A stretch of 6,690 bases of DNA from Campylobacterota bacterium (GTDB lineage Bacteria > Campylobacterota > Campylobacteria > Campylobacterales > Sulfurimonadaceae), in NCBI GenBank assembly GCA_013153755.1, contig JAADDU010000083.1, forward strand, positions 1 to 6,690, in the 5' to 3' direction. The notes beneath the pieces were generated by a model that was given only the letters and a program-made list of their open reading frames with translations, did not search any database and had not been told where the DNA came from. A program made the position numbers and the translations under genes. How positions within the stretch are numbered: position 1 is the first letter of the stretch; every line of letters begins with the position of its first letter. Positions 1 through 6,690 of the stretch are shown piece after piece.

Positions 1-577
1 TATCATTTAAAAATATAGATGATTTGTTTATGAAAAGTTCTTCAAGAGCATTTTTGTCTATAGCTAGTGTATGAGAACATTGTTGATGAGTTGGTAGATA
101 GGCTCTTATGATAGATATATCTTTATCTTCTATCTCTCGTGAACATAAAAAACATATATTTTCTTTGTGTAGTCTTCCTTCATATTCTAAAAGTTTTACA
201 TACGATTCTATAGCTACTCTTTTTGGGTTTTGTTTATCCCATTTTTTAGATGCTTCTTCTATAAGCAAAAAGTAAAAACTACCCAAATCCTCTGCATCTA
301 TGAGATGTTTATGAAAAAGTCTTAAAAAATCTTGCCAAAGTCTAAGGAGTTTGTAGTCATTTATCCACTTAAAACCTATATGTATCACATCTTTTAGTCT
401 TGATATAGTTGATTTGCCAGAAGACTCTTTTTCATAGTCTAGTTTAAAGCCAATATTGATGCTACCATGTCTAGCTCCATAAAATCTATAAAGGGTGTCT
501 AAGCTATCCTTTGATATGATAGTGACTATTAAATCTTCATCTTTTACTTTGTTAAGATTTATGATGTAACCTTGCAT
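1..577 (-). CDS. recO: DNA repair protein RecO, 3' end cut off by the window edge
   Basis: RecO mediates recombinational repair in the RecF pathway: it helps RecR load RecA onto SSB-coated single-stranded DNA and can anneal complementary strands. I translated this frame by hand from the ATG at 577 and found 192 open codons running off the left edge. Seen: the protein starts MQGYIINLNK, followed by KDEDLIV and RFYGARH (residues 31-37), the pattern I know from the short RecO proteins of Campylobacterota; this N-terminal part is the OB-fold region. A middle helical region follows. A CxxC pair (Cys142, Cys145) with Cys167 and His169 further on looks like the RecO zinc-binding site, with His perhaps as fourth ligand. 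The family is about 200 residues long in this phylum, so probably only some 10-20 residues are missing. The ribosome site is weak (GAAG a few bases before the ATG). It is transcribed away from gltB. The family call is firm; the zinc ligands are inferred. Confidence 0.88.
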   Translation of the reverse strand, partial: MQGYIINLNKVKDEDLIVTIISKDSLDTLYRFYGARHGSINIGFKLDYEKESSGKSTISRLKDVIHIGFKWINDYKLLRLWQDFLRLFHKHLIDAEDLGSFYFLLIEEASKKWDKQNPKRVAIESYVKLLEYEGRLHKENICFLCSREIEDKDISIIRAYLPTHQQCSHTLAIDKNALEELFINKSSIFLND

Positions 578-630
578 TTTTCGCTTCTTTTATACACATA
601 TTTGAAATTTACTTTTAAAACTATCTCATA

Positions 631-636
631 ATTATA
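631..636 (-). promoter_or_regulatory. Probable -10 box of the recO promoter
   Basis: Read on the minus strand this is a perfect TATAAT, preceded by G and followed by T, about 53 bases before the recO ATG. At a 17-base spacing the upstream hexamer is TACTAT, which is not a good -35. A missing -35 is normal for the housekeeping sigma factor in Campylobacterota, where AT-rich upstream tracts take its place. Start of transcription would be near 624. The box is seen; its use is inferred. Confidence 0.5.
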
Positions 637-657
637 CTTTTTTAAACCTTTAAATAG

Positions 658-663
658 TACAAT
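658..663 (+). promoter_or_regulatory. Candidate distal -10 box for gltBD
   Basis: TACAAT matches the -10 consensus at five of six bases, has a G just before it, and follows an AT-rich stretch with T runs (638-643, 649-651), as in Campylobacterota promoters. Transcription would start near 670 and give a leader of about 85 bases containing both palindromes. It lies only 21 bases from the recO -10 box on the other strand, so the two promoters would overlap. It competes with the candidate at 716-721; the sequence cannot decide between them. Confidence 0.35.
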
Positions 664-674
664 ACAACCACTTT

Positions 675-686
675 GTCTAAATAGAC
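675..686. repeat. Perfect palindrome GTCTA-AA-TAGAC upstream of gltB
   Basis: Five-base arms around AA, a perfect inverted repeat of 12 bases. It is one of two palindromes in the gltB control region, but its sequence is not related to that of its neighbour at 691-706; the centres are 18 bases apart. It could be half of a regulator site or a chance AT-rich symmetry. I do not recognise it as the site of a named regulator. Confidence 0.4.
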
Positions 687-690
687 TAAC

Positions 691-706
691 TCTCTTTAAA
701 AAGAGA
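691..706. promoter_or_regulatory. Perfect 16-base palindrome, possible operator of gltBD
   Basis: TCTCTTT-AA-AAAGAGA has seven-base arms with no mismatch. If the -10 box at 716-721 is used, this palindrome covers the -35 region, where a repressor would block polymerase; if the distal promoter is used, it lies about 20-35 bases inside the transcript. The 2-base gap is too tight for a good RNA loop and no T run follows, so a DNA site for a dimeric regulator is more likely than a terminator or attenuator. The symmetry is seen; the operator role is inferred and the regulator is unknown. Confidence 0.45.
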
Positions 707-715
707 TTAAATGTA

Positions 716-721
716 TATAAA
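716..721 (+). promoter_or_regulatory. Candidate proximal -10 box for gltBD
   Basis: TATAAA within TGTATATAAATT, a five-of-six match to the -10 consensus. Transcription would start near 728, leaving a short leader of about 27 bases that contains the gltB ribosome site. There is no TTGACA-like -35; TTTAAA at 695-700 is the nearest, at a 15-base gap, and lies inside the 691-706 palindrome. It is an alternative to, or works in tandem with, the box at 658-663. Confidence 0.4.
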
Positions 722-745
722 TTAAGTGACAAATTTACAAATTTT

Positions 746-751
746 GGAGAT
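746..751 (+). promoter_or_regulatory. Ribosome binding site of gltB
   Basis: GGAGAT with five bases between GGAG and the ATG at 755, a good Shine-Dalgarno site. It settles the start: I found no in-frame ATG, GTG or TTG in the roughly 100 bases upstream, and the next methionines (residues 42-43) lie beyond the catalytic Cys15. Confidence 0.85.
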
Positions 752-754
752 AAA

Positions 755-3700
755 ATGACAAAACATCATGATTTATTGAGATCATTTAAAGATAACTGTG
801 GATTTGGTCTTGTTGCCAACATCAAAAACAGAGCATCTCATAAAGTTTTAAATGATGCAGTTACTGCATTAGAGAGGATGATGCATCGTGGTGCAGTTGC
901 AGCAGATGGAAAAACAGGTGATGGTAGTGGTCTTTTACTATCTATGCCAGATATATTTCTTCGTAAAGAAGCAACTAAAAGTGGAGTTGAACTTCCAAAA
1001 CAGTATGCAGTAGCTTCTGTTTTTACAAAAGATAAAGAACATTTAAAAATTATCGAAGATATATGTTTAAACAATGACCTTAAAGTAGTTTTAACTCGTG
1101 ATGTTCCTGTAGATATAAACGCATTAGGTGACCAAGCTATTGCATCTTTACCAAATATTGTGCAACTTTTTATTACGCCAAACTCTATTATGGCTACAAA
1201 TAGATTTGATGCTCTTTTATACCTTTCTAGAAAAGAGGTAGAACATAAACTTATAGAGGATAGAGATTTTTATATAGCATCTATGAGTTCTAAGGTTCTT
1301 TCTTATAAGGGTCTTGTTATGCCTACGCATATTAAAGAGTTTTATAAAGATTTGCAAAGTGAAGATTTTAAAATCTCTTTTTCACTTTTTCATCAAAGAT
1401 TCTCAACAAATACTTTACCTGAGTGGAGACTAGCTCAACCATTTCGTGCAGTTGCACATAATGGAGAGATAAACTCTGTAGAGGGTAACCGTATAAATGT
1501 AGAGATAAAAAGTGAGTCTATAAAAAGTGAAGTATTTACTGATGAAGAGATACAAAGAATTTTACCTATATTACAGTTAAACTCTTCAGATAGTGCATCT
1601 GCAGACAACTTTTTTGAATTTTTGATTGCAAATGGCATGGACTTTTTTAAAGCTGCAAGAGCTGTTATACCATCTGCTTGGCAAAATGCCCCACATATAG
1701 ACCCTGAACTTCGTGCATTTTATGAGTATCACTCAACTGTATTTGAAGCGTGGGATGGACCTGCTGCATTTTCTGTAACAGATGGTCGCTATATAGGTTG
1801 TGTACTTGATAGAAATGGTCTTCGTCCATCAAAATATATTATCACAAAAGATGATATGCTCCTTATTGCGAGTGAATATGGTGTTGTAGATATAGCAGAA
1901 GATGAGATAAAAGAGCGTGGTCGTTTACAATCTGGAGAGATGCTTGGACTTGATTTAAAATTTGGTAAAGTTCTTAAAAATGAGCAAATCAATGACTACT
2001 TAAAAAGTTCAAATCCATATATGAAATGGTTAAATGAACATATGGTTTATCTTCAAGAACATGTTGAAGAGCAGTATGATAATGATTGTGATTTTGATAG
2101 AGATGACCTTATAAAAAGACAAAGATTTTTTAACATAACTCAAGAGGTTGTAGAGCAAGTTATAGAACCTATGATATTAGATGGCAAAGAGGCTGTTGGT
2201 TCTATGGGTGATGATACTCCACTTGCTGCATTTTCAAAAAAACAAAGAAATTTTACAGACTTTTTTAAACAAAAATTCGCTCAAGTTACAAATCCACCTA
2301 TAGACCCTATTCGTGAAAAAGTTGTAATGAGTTTAAATACAGGTTTTGGAGAGGTTCATAATATTTTAGATGAGATACCATCTCATGCACACCGTTTAAA
2401 ATCTATATCGCCTATCATTACAAGTCAAAAACTAGAGATTTTAAAATCTTTTGGAGATGAAAAATCTCCTCGTTATCAAGAATTTTATCAAAATACTACA
2501 TTTTCAACAGTATATACAACATCATTAAAAAGCTCTTTAGATGCACTAGTTACTTCTATAGTAACATCTGTAAAAGATGAAGGTACTAGAATCGTTATAC
2601 TAGATGATAGAGAGTTTAGTAAAGAAAATAAAACTATACCAATGGCTATGGTAGTTGGTCGTCTTAATTTTGCTTTACTTCAAGCAAAAGTTCGCCATTT
2701 AGTTTCTATAGTTTGTATAACAGGTGAGGTAATAGACTCTCATAGTGCAGCAGTTCTTATAGGTTATGGTGCTAGTGCTATAAATCCTTACTTACTTTTT
2801 GCGACTGTTATAGATAAGATAGAAACATCAAAAATCATGAAAATGGAGTGTAGAGAGGGAACAAAATCAGTTCACTCTGCATTAAATGCTGGACTTCTTA
2901 AAATCATGTCAAAGATGGGTATCGCTACTATAGCTTCTTATCGTAATGCTGGTCTTTTTGATGTTTTAGGTTTAGATGATGAGATAGTTAATGATTGTTT
3001 TGTGAGTTCAAACTCACAACTAGGTGGGCTTAACTATGAAGATATAGATGAACGAATTACTAAAAATCATCAAGAAGCATTTGTAGAAGATGGTTTTAAG
3101 AAAATATTTCCTCTAAATATTGGTGGATATTATAAATTTTATACTGGACAAGAACACCATGATTTTGGTCCAGCTGTTATCCATGCTATTCATACTGTGG
3201 CACAAAGTGGTAAAACAGAAGACTTTAATAAGCTAAGAGATTTAGTAAATAAAAGAGGCTTGAAATTTATTCGTGATTTCTTTGAACTTAAATCAGATAG
3301 ACAAAGCATAGATATAAGTGAAGTTGAGCCTAAAGAGGAGATCTTTAAACGCTTTGCATCTGCTGCTATGAGTCTTGGTTCTATTTCTCCTGAAGCACAT
3401 GAAACTATTGCTATTGCTATGAACCGTATCGGTGGTCAGTCAAACTCTGGAGAGGGTGGAGAAGACAAATCTAGATTTGGAACTGAGAGAGTATCTAAAA
3501 TCAAACAAGTTGCATCTGGAAGATTTGGTGTAACTCCAGCATATCTAAGAAGTGCTGAGGAGATTCAGATAAAAGTAGCTCAAGGTGCAAAACCAGGGGA
3601 GGGTGGACAGTTACCAGGTCATAAAGTAACTCCACTTATCGGTAAACTTCGCCATACTGTTCCAGGTGTTACACTTATCTCACCACCTCCACACCACGAT

Positions 3701-5194
3701 ATCTACTCTATCGAGGATTTGGCACAACTTATTTTTGATTGTAAACAAGTAAATCCTAAAGCTAGAGTAGCTGTTAAGCTTGTTTCTACTATAGGTGTTG
3801 GAACTATTGCAGCTGGTGTTGCAAAAGCTTATGCAGATAAAATCATCATCTCTGGTGGTGATGGTGGTACAGGTGCTGCACCACTTACTTCTATTAAATT
3901 TGCTGGTAATCCATGGGAAATAGGCTTAAGTGAAGCTCATAATGCACTAAAAGCAAATAATCTTCGTGGTCTTGTAGAAGTTCAAGCAGATGGTGGACTT
4001 AAAACTGGTCTTGATGTTGTAAAAGCTGCACTTTTAGGTGCTGAGAGTTTTGCATTTGGTACAGGTGTTTTAACTATAGTTGGTTGTAAAATGCTTCGTA
4101 TTTGTCATGTAAATAAATGTTCTGTAGGTATTGCAACTCAAAACGAGAAACTTCGTGAAGAGTTCTTTAAGGGGCATGTTGATCAGGTTATAAACTACTT
4201 TACACTTCTTGCTGAAGATGTTCGCTCTATCATGGCTGAACTTGGGTTTAAAACGATGCAAGAGATGGTTGGTCGTGTAGATATTATGAAAGTTGTAGAT
4301 GACAAATTTGCACAAAAATTTGACTTTAGTTCTATACTTCATCAAGAAGAGGGTGTAAATACTCATCAACAACAATTTAACCACCCTTTTGATGATAATA
4401 GTTTTGAGCGTGATGTACTAAAAGAGGCTTATGTAGCTATTAAACATCCTGAACATCCTATACGCATAACAAGAGAGATAAAAAATATTCATAGAAGTTT
4501 TGGTGCTTTAGTTTCTGGAGAGATAGCTCAATACTATGGAGATGCAGGTCTAAAAGCAGATACTATTAAGATAAATCTTAGTGGTGTAGCAGGTCAAGCT
4601 CTTGGAGCATTTTTAATCCATGGTGTTTCTATATATTTAGATGGTGTAGCAAATGATTACCTTGGTAAAGGGATGCATGGTGGTAAAATCATCATAACTT
4701 CTAAAAACGAGGGTGAAGCTTATAGTGCAGGTGGTAACACTTGTCTTTATGGTGCAACAGGTGGTAAGCTTTATATATCTGGAAGTGTGGGTGAGCGTTT
4801 TGCAGTTAGAAACTCTGGAGCTTTAGCTATCGTTGAGGGTAGTGGAGATAATGCTTGTGAGTATATGACAGGTGGTATCGTAGTTATTCTTGGTCGCACA
4901 GGTATTAACTTTGGTGCTGGTATGACAGGTGGTATTAGTTTTGTGTATGATGAAGACCACTCATTTATAGAAAATGTAAACCGTGAACTTGTAGATGCAG
5001 TTCGTATAGATACAGATGATGGTTCTGATGCAAGACATCTACTTAAAAAACTACTAAAAGACTATGTAGTAGAGACTGAAAGTAAAAAAGCAAAAGATTT
5101 ACTTGAAAACTTCAGAGTTGAAGTTAGAAATTTCTGGTTAGTTAAACCTAAAAACCTAACTAAACTACCTCTTAACCTTGAGAATGGAGATTAA
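755..5194 (+). CDS. gltB: Glutamate synthase (NADPH) large (alpha) subunit, full length
   Basis: Makes glutamate in the cytoplasm: ammonia from glutamine is channelled to 2-oxoglutarate, and the product is reduced with electrons from GltD. At 1479 residues it has the usual length of bacterial alpha subunits. Domains, with boundaries estimated from the family: residues 15 to about 425, class II (Ntn) amidotransferase, with Cys15 in DNCGFG as the catalytic N-terminus after removal of a 14-residue propeptide, HQRFSTNT at 213-220 and HNGEIN at 235-240; about 430-770, central domain; about 800-1205, FMN-binding barrel with GGQSNSGEGGED (893-904), KPGEGGQ (946-952) and GGDGGTGAAP (1034-1043); about 1230-1479, GXGXG beta-helix with GVAGQALG from 1277. 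Cys1111, Cys1117 and Cys1122 have the C-x5-C-x4-C spacing of the 3Fe-4S ligands. All expected motifs are intact. The propeptide is short compared with the 30-40 residues I recall from proteobacterial enzymes. It is the first gene of an operon with gltD; pairing with GltD makes the NADPH type more likely than the ferredoxin type. Confidence 0.98.
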   Translation: MTKHHDLLRSFKDNCGFGLVANIKNRASHKVLNDAVTALERMMHRGAVAADGKTGDGSGLLLSMPDIFLRKEATKSGVELPKQYAVASVFTKDKEHLKIIEDICLNNDLKVVLTRDVPVDINALGDQAIASLPNIVQLFITPNSIMATNRFDALLYLSRKEVEHKLIEDRDFYIASMSSKVLSYKGLVMPTHIKEFYKDLQSEDFKISFSLFHQRFSTNTLPEWRLAQPFRAVAHNGEINSVEGNRINVEIKSESIKSEVFTDEEIQRILPILQLNSSDSASADNFFEFLIANGMDFFKAARAVIPSAWQNAPHIDPELRAFYEYHSTVFEAWDGPAAFSVTDGRYIGCVLDRNGLRPSKYIITKDDMLLIASEYGVVDIAEDEIKERGRLQSGEMLGLDLKFGKVLKNEQINDYLKSSNPYMKWLNEHMVYLQEHVEEQYDNDCDFDRDDLIKRQRFFNITQEVVEQVIEPMILDGKEAVGSMGDDTPLAAFSKKQRNFTDFFKQKFAQVTNPPIDPIREKVVMSLNTGFGEVHNILDEIPSHAHRLKSISPIITSQKLEILKSFGDEKSPRYQEFYQNTTFSTVYTTSLKSSLDALVTSIVTSVKDEGTRIVILDDREFSKENKTIPMAMVVGRLNFALLQAKVRHLVSIVCITGEVIDSHSAAVLIGYGASAINPYLLFATVIDKIETSKIMKMECREGTKSVHSALNAGLLKIMSKMGIATIASYRNAGLFDVLGLDDEIVNDCFVSSNSQLGGLNYEDIDERITKNHQEAFVEDGFKKIFPLNIGGYYKFYTGQEHHDFGPAVIHAIHTVAQSGKTEDFNKLRDLVNKRGLKFIRDFFELKSDRQSIDISEVEPKEEIFKRFASAAMSLGSISPEAHETIAIAMNRIGGQSNSGEGGEDKSRFGTERVSKIKQVASGRFGVTPAYLRSAEEIQIKVAQGAKPGEGGQLPGHKVTPLIGKLRHTVPGVTLISPPPHHDIYSIEDLAQLIFDCKQVNPKARVAVKLVSTIGVGTIAAGVAKAYADKIIISGGDGGTGAAPLTSIKFAGNPWEIGLSEAHNALKANNLRGLVEVQADGGLKTGLDVVKAALLGAESFAFGTGVLTIVGCKMLRICHVNKCSVGIATQNEKLREEFFKGHVDQVINYFTLLAEDVRSIMAELGFKTMQEMVGRVDIMKVVDDKFAQKFDFSSILHQEEGVNTHQQQFNHPFDDNSFERDVLKEAYVAIKHPEHPIRITREIKNIHRSFGALVSGEIAQYYGDAGLKADTIKINLSGVAGQALGAFLIHGVSIYLDGVANDYLGKGMHGGKIIITSKNEGEAYSAGGNTCLYGATGGKLYISGSVGERFAVRNSGALAIVEGSGDNACEYMTGGIVVILGRTGINFGAGMTGGISFVYDEDHSFIENVNRELVDAVRIDTDDGSDARHLLKKLLKDYVVETESKKAKDLLENFRVEVRNFWLVKPKNLTKLPLNLENGD
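5186..5191 (+). promoter_or_regulatory. Ribosome binding site of gltD, inside the end of gltB
   Basis: GGAGAT within the last codons of gltB, the same hexamer as in front of gltB. GGAG ends four bases before the ATG at 5194 and seven before the second ATG at 5197, so either could be the true start; the products differ by one methionine. The choice between them does not affect function. Confidence 0.8.
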
Positions 5195-6582
5195 TGATGA
5201 AAGAGTACTTAACAACTGAAAGAACAGAGGCTACAAAAAGGCTTGTGGTTGAGAGAACTAAAGATTTTGGCGAGATTTATGAGGTTTTTGATAAAAGTGA
5301 AGCAGCAACTCAAAGTGAGAGATGTATTCAGTGTGGAGATCCTTTTTGTTTAAATAAGTGTCCACTTCATAACTATATACCTCAATGGTTAAAATCGATT
5401 GCTCAAAAAGATTTGGAGTTTGCTTTTAAACTCTCAAACGAGCCGTCTCCTTTTCCTGAGGTTATGGGTAGAGTTTGTCCACATGATAGACTTTGTGAGG
5501 GAGATTGTACTTTAAATGATGGACATGGTGCTATCACTATAGGCTCTATAGAAACTCACATAACAGAAGAGGGCTTCAAAGCTGGTTTTAAACCTGAATT
5601 TGATGGAATTACTACAGATAAAAAAGTAGCTGTTATAGGTAGTGGACCAGCAGGTTTAAGTGTAGCTACTTATCTTCTTCGCTCAGGTATAGCAGTAACT
5701 ATGTATGAGAGAAGTGACAGAGCAGGTGGACTTCTAACTTATGGTATTCCTAACTTCAAGCTAGATAAAAAGATAGTTGAAAGAAGAGTAAAATTACTTC
5801 AAGAAGCTGGACTTGAGCTTATACTAGAGTGTGAAGTTGGTAAAGATATATCTTTTGAAGAGTTAGCATCTTCACATGATGCTATGTTTATAGGTGTTGG
5901 AGCTACAAAAGCAAAAAGAGCATCTTTATCTGGTGAAAATGCACCAAATGTATATGATGCTATGGACTACTTAACTGCAATGCAGAGAAAAAACTTTAAA
6001 CTTCCATATGATAAAAAGTTTGACTTTAAAGACTTAAATGTAGTTGTGATCGGTGGTGGTGATACTGCTATGGACTGTTTAAGAACAGCAAAAAGGGAAG
6101 AGGCTAAAAGTGTAACTTGTCTTTATAGAAGAGATGCACATAATATGCCAGGAAGTAAAAAAGAGTATAAAAATGCTATGGAGGAGGGTGTTGATTTTGC
6201 TTTTAACTCATCTCCAAAAGAGATTATACAAGATGAGAGTGGTAATGCTATAGCTGTAGAAATCATCAAAACAACTCTTGGTGCTAAAGATGAATCTGGT
6301 CGTCAAAAAATGGAAGAGATAAAAGGTAGTGAGAGTAGAGTTAATGCTGATATTATTATTATGTCTTTAGGTTTTGACCCTGAAGTTCCTGCATTTTTAG
6401 CTGAAAACGGAATTGAGACAAATTCTTGGGGTGGTGTTATCATAGATGAGCAAACACATGAAACAACTACTTCAGGTATCTATGCTGGTGGAGATTGTTA
6501 TAGAGGTGCAGACTTAGTTGTAACGGCTGCTTATGATGGTCGTGAAGCTGCTAAGAGTATAGTAAAAGTGTTACTTAAGTAG
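5194..6582 (+). CDS. gltD: Glutamate synthase (NADPH) small (beta) subunit, full length
   Basis: Electron-input subunit of GOGAT: oxidises NADPH at an FAD and passes electrons through 4Fe-4S clusters to the FMN and 3Fe-4S centre of GltB. At 462 residues it has normal length (about 470 in E. coli). Seen: an N-terminal iron-sulfur region with Cys44, Cys47, Cys52, Cys56 and then Cys95, Cys101, Cys105. By analogy with dihydropyrimidine dehydrogenase, which has the same fold and spacing, Glu120 in TIGSIE would be the non-cysteine eighth ligand (inferred). FAD Rossmann motif GSGPAG at 149-154 with Glu172 after the second strand; NADPH motif GGGDTAMD at 287-294 with YRR at 311-313; C-terminal FAD motif AGGD at 431-434, followed by RGADLVVTAAYDGR. 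It overlaps the gltB stop by one base (TAATG), so translation is likely coupled and the subunits made in equal amounts. Related proteins such as NfnB/SudA or PreT share this architecture, but adjacency to gltB makes GltD nearly certain. Confidence 0.97.
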   Translation: MMKEYLTTERTEATKRLVVERTKDFGEIYEVFDKSEAATQSERCIQCGDPFCLNKCPLHNYIPQWLKSIAQKDLEFAFKLSNEPSPFPEVMGRVCPHDRLCEGDCTLNDGHGAITIGSIETHITEEGFKAGFKPEFDGITTDKKVAVIGSGPAGLSVATYLLRSGIAVTMYERSDRAGGLLTYGIPNFKLDKKIVERRVKLLQEAGLELILECEVGKDISFEELASSHDAMFIGVGATKAKRASLSGENAPNVYDAMDYLTAMQRKNFKLPYDKKFDFKDLNVVVIGGGDTAMDCLRTAKREEAKSVTCLYRRDAHNMPGSKKEYKNAMEEGVDFAFNSSPKEIIQDESGNAIAVEIIKTTLGAKDESGRQKMEEIKGSESRVNADIIIMSLGFDPEVPAFLAENGIETNSWGGVIIDEQTHETTTSGIYAGGDCYRGADLVVTAAYDGREAAKSIVKVLLK

Positions 6583-6591
6583 CGTTGATTT

Positions 6592-6629
6592 TCCTCTTAT
6601 CTTAAAAGATAGGGGGATTAGTTTATTTG
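6592..6629 (+). terminator. Probable intrinsic terminator of gltBD
   Basis: Ten bases after the gltD stop, an inverted repeat pairs 6592-6603 with 6606-6617: up to 12 pairs including two G-U pairs (the 5' arm has CCTCTTATC, the 3' arm GATAGGGGG). The innermost pair probably opens to leave a 4-base loop. A T-rich but interrupted tail follows (TTAGTTTATTTG). Its place right behind the last gene of the operon supports termination. The tail is not a pure T run, so efficiency may be moderate; folding energy was not computed. Confidence 0.7.
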
Positions 6630-6690
6630 TAAAAAATGGTTTGCATCTTTTATATATGTTACACTGGCCATTTTTAAGAAAAATTCTCTT
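6630..6690. other. Non-coding right flank, no gene seen
   Basis: Sixty bases of AT-rich sequence with no start codon plus ribosome site that I can support on either strand. It holds one inverted repeat, AAAAATGG at 6632-6639 and CCATTTTT at 6668-6675, with a 28-base gap. A weak extended -10 (TGTTACACT, 6657-6665) could belong to a gene beyond the edge, but there is no partner at a proper spacing. I make no call. Confidence 0.4.

Noticed and set aside
641..654. TTTAAACCTTTAAA and AAATTTACAAATTT (731-744) as repeat or operator motifs
   Set aside because: Low-complexity A/T symmetry is expected by chance in an intergenic region this AT-rich.
578..754. Search for a sigma-54 promoter or a glutamine-type riboswitch before gltB
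   Set aside because: There is no GG-N10-GC pair for sigma-54, and the leader is too short and too poor in G and C for a recognisable riboswitch fold.
4085..4147. Ser after the third cluster cysteine of GltB (CSVG where many homologs have CPVG)
   Set aside because: This position varies in the family (E. coli has Ala there as I recall) and all three cysteine ligands keep their spacing, so it is not a defect.
4070..4384. 104-codon open frame on the minus strand inside gltB
   Set aside because: It lies opposite the 3Fe-4S region of GltB, which is fully conserved in the sense frame; the translation has no recognisable domain and no ribosome site was seen. The same holds for the smaller minus-strand frames at 838-1074, 1435-1638 and 1789-1992.
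6632..6675. Inverted repeat AAAAATGG / CCATTTTT with a 28-base gap, considered as a second terminator or the end of a mobile element
   Set aside because: The arms are short and mostly A/T, the gap is long, there is no target duplication or transposase, and a better terminator lies just upstream.
1..6690. Search for a new system, mobile element, CRISPR array or RNA gene
   Set aside because: Nearly the whole window is taken by recO, gltB and gltD with all expected motifs intact and similar A/T-rich codon use; no repeats, tRNA-like folds or transfer signs were seen.

Overview
This is an ordinary core-metabolism window from a low-GC bacterium. It holds the operon for the two subunits of glutamate synthase (GOGAT), gltB then gltD, with a divergent and truncated recO gene at the left edge. 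The best fit is a member of the Campylobacterota, perhaps Sulfurimonas-like. The reasons are the short RecO beginning MQGYI with a VKDEDLIV and RFYGARH pattern, the strong use of A/T-ending codons (ATA for Ile, AGA for Arg), and promoters with a clear -10 but no good -35. This placement comes from memory of protein families, not from a database search.

Layout: positions 577 to 1 (minus strand) encode the first 192 residues of RecO, and its 3' end lies outside the window. Positions 578-754 form a 177-base, AT-rich divergent promoter region. It has a perfect TATAAT facing recO, two possible -10 boxes facing gltB, and two perfect short palindromes just upstream of gltB. Positions 755-5194 encode GltB, full length, with the N-terminal amidotransferase cysteine, the FMN barrel, the 3Fe-4S cysteines and the C-terminal GXGXG beta-helix domain. 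Positions 5194-6582 encode GltD, full length, with two 4Fe-4S cysteine sets, an FAD site and an NADPH site. The two genes share one base (TAATG), so they are very probably cotranscribed and translationally coupled. A hairpin with a T-rich tail follows gltD and probably ends the operon. Nothing codes in the last ~75 bases.

How the genes work together: GltB hydrolyses glutamine and passes the ammonia through an internal tunnel to 2-oxoglutarate on the FMN domain. GltD takes electrons from NADPH and sends them through FAD and iron-sulfur clusters to GltB. Together they make two glutamates and form the second half of the GS-GOGAT ammonia assimilation route. RecO (recombinational repair) appears unrelated and is simply a divergent neighbour.

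I looked for an unusual system and did not find one. The only features worth a second look are the palindromes in the gltB control region and a few minor points in the flanks.
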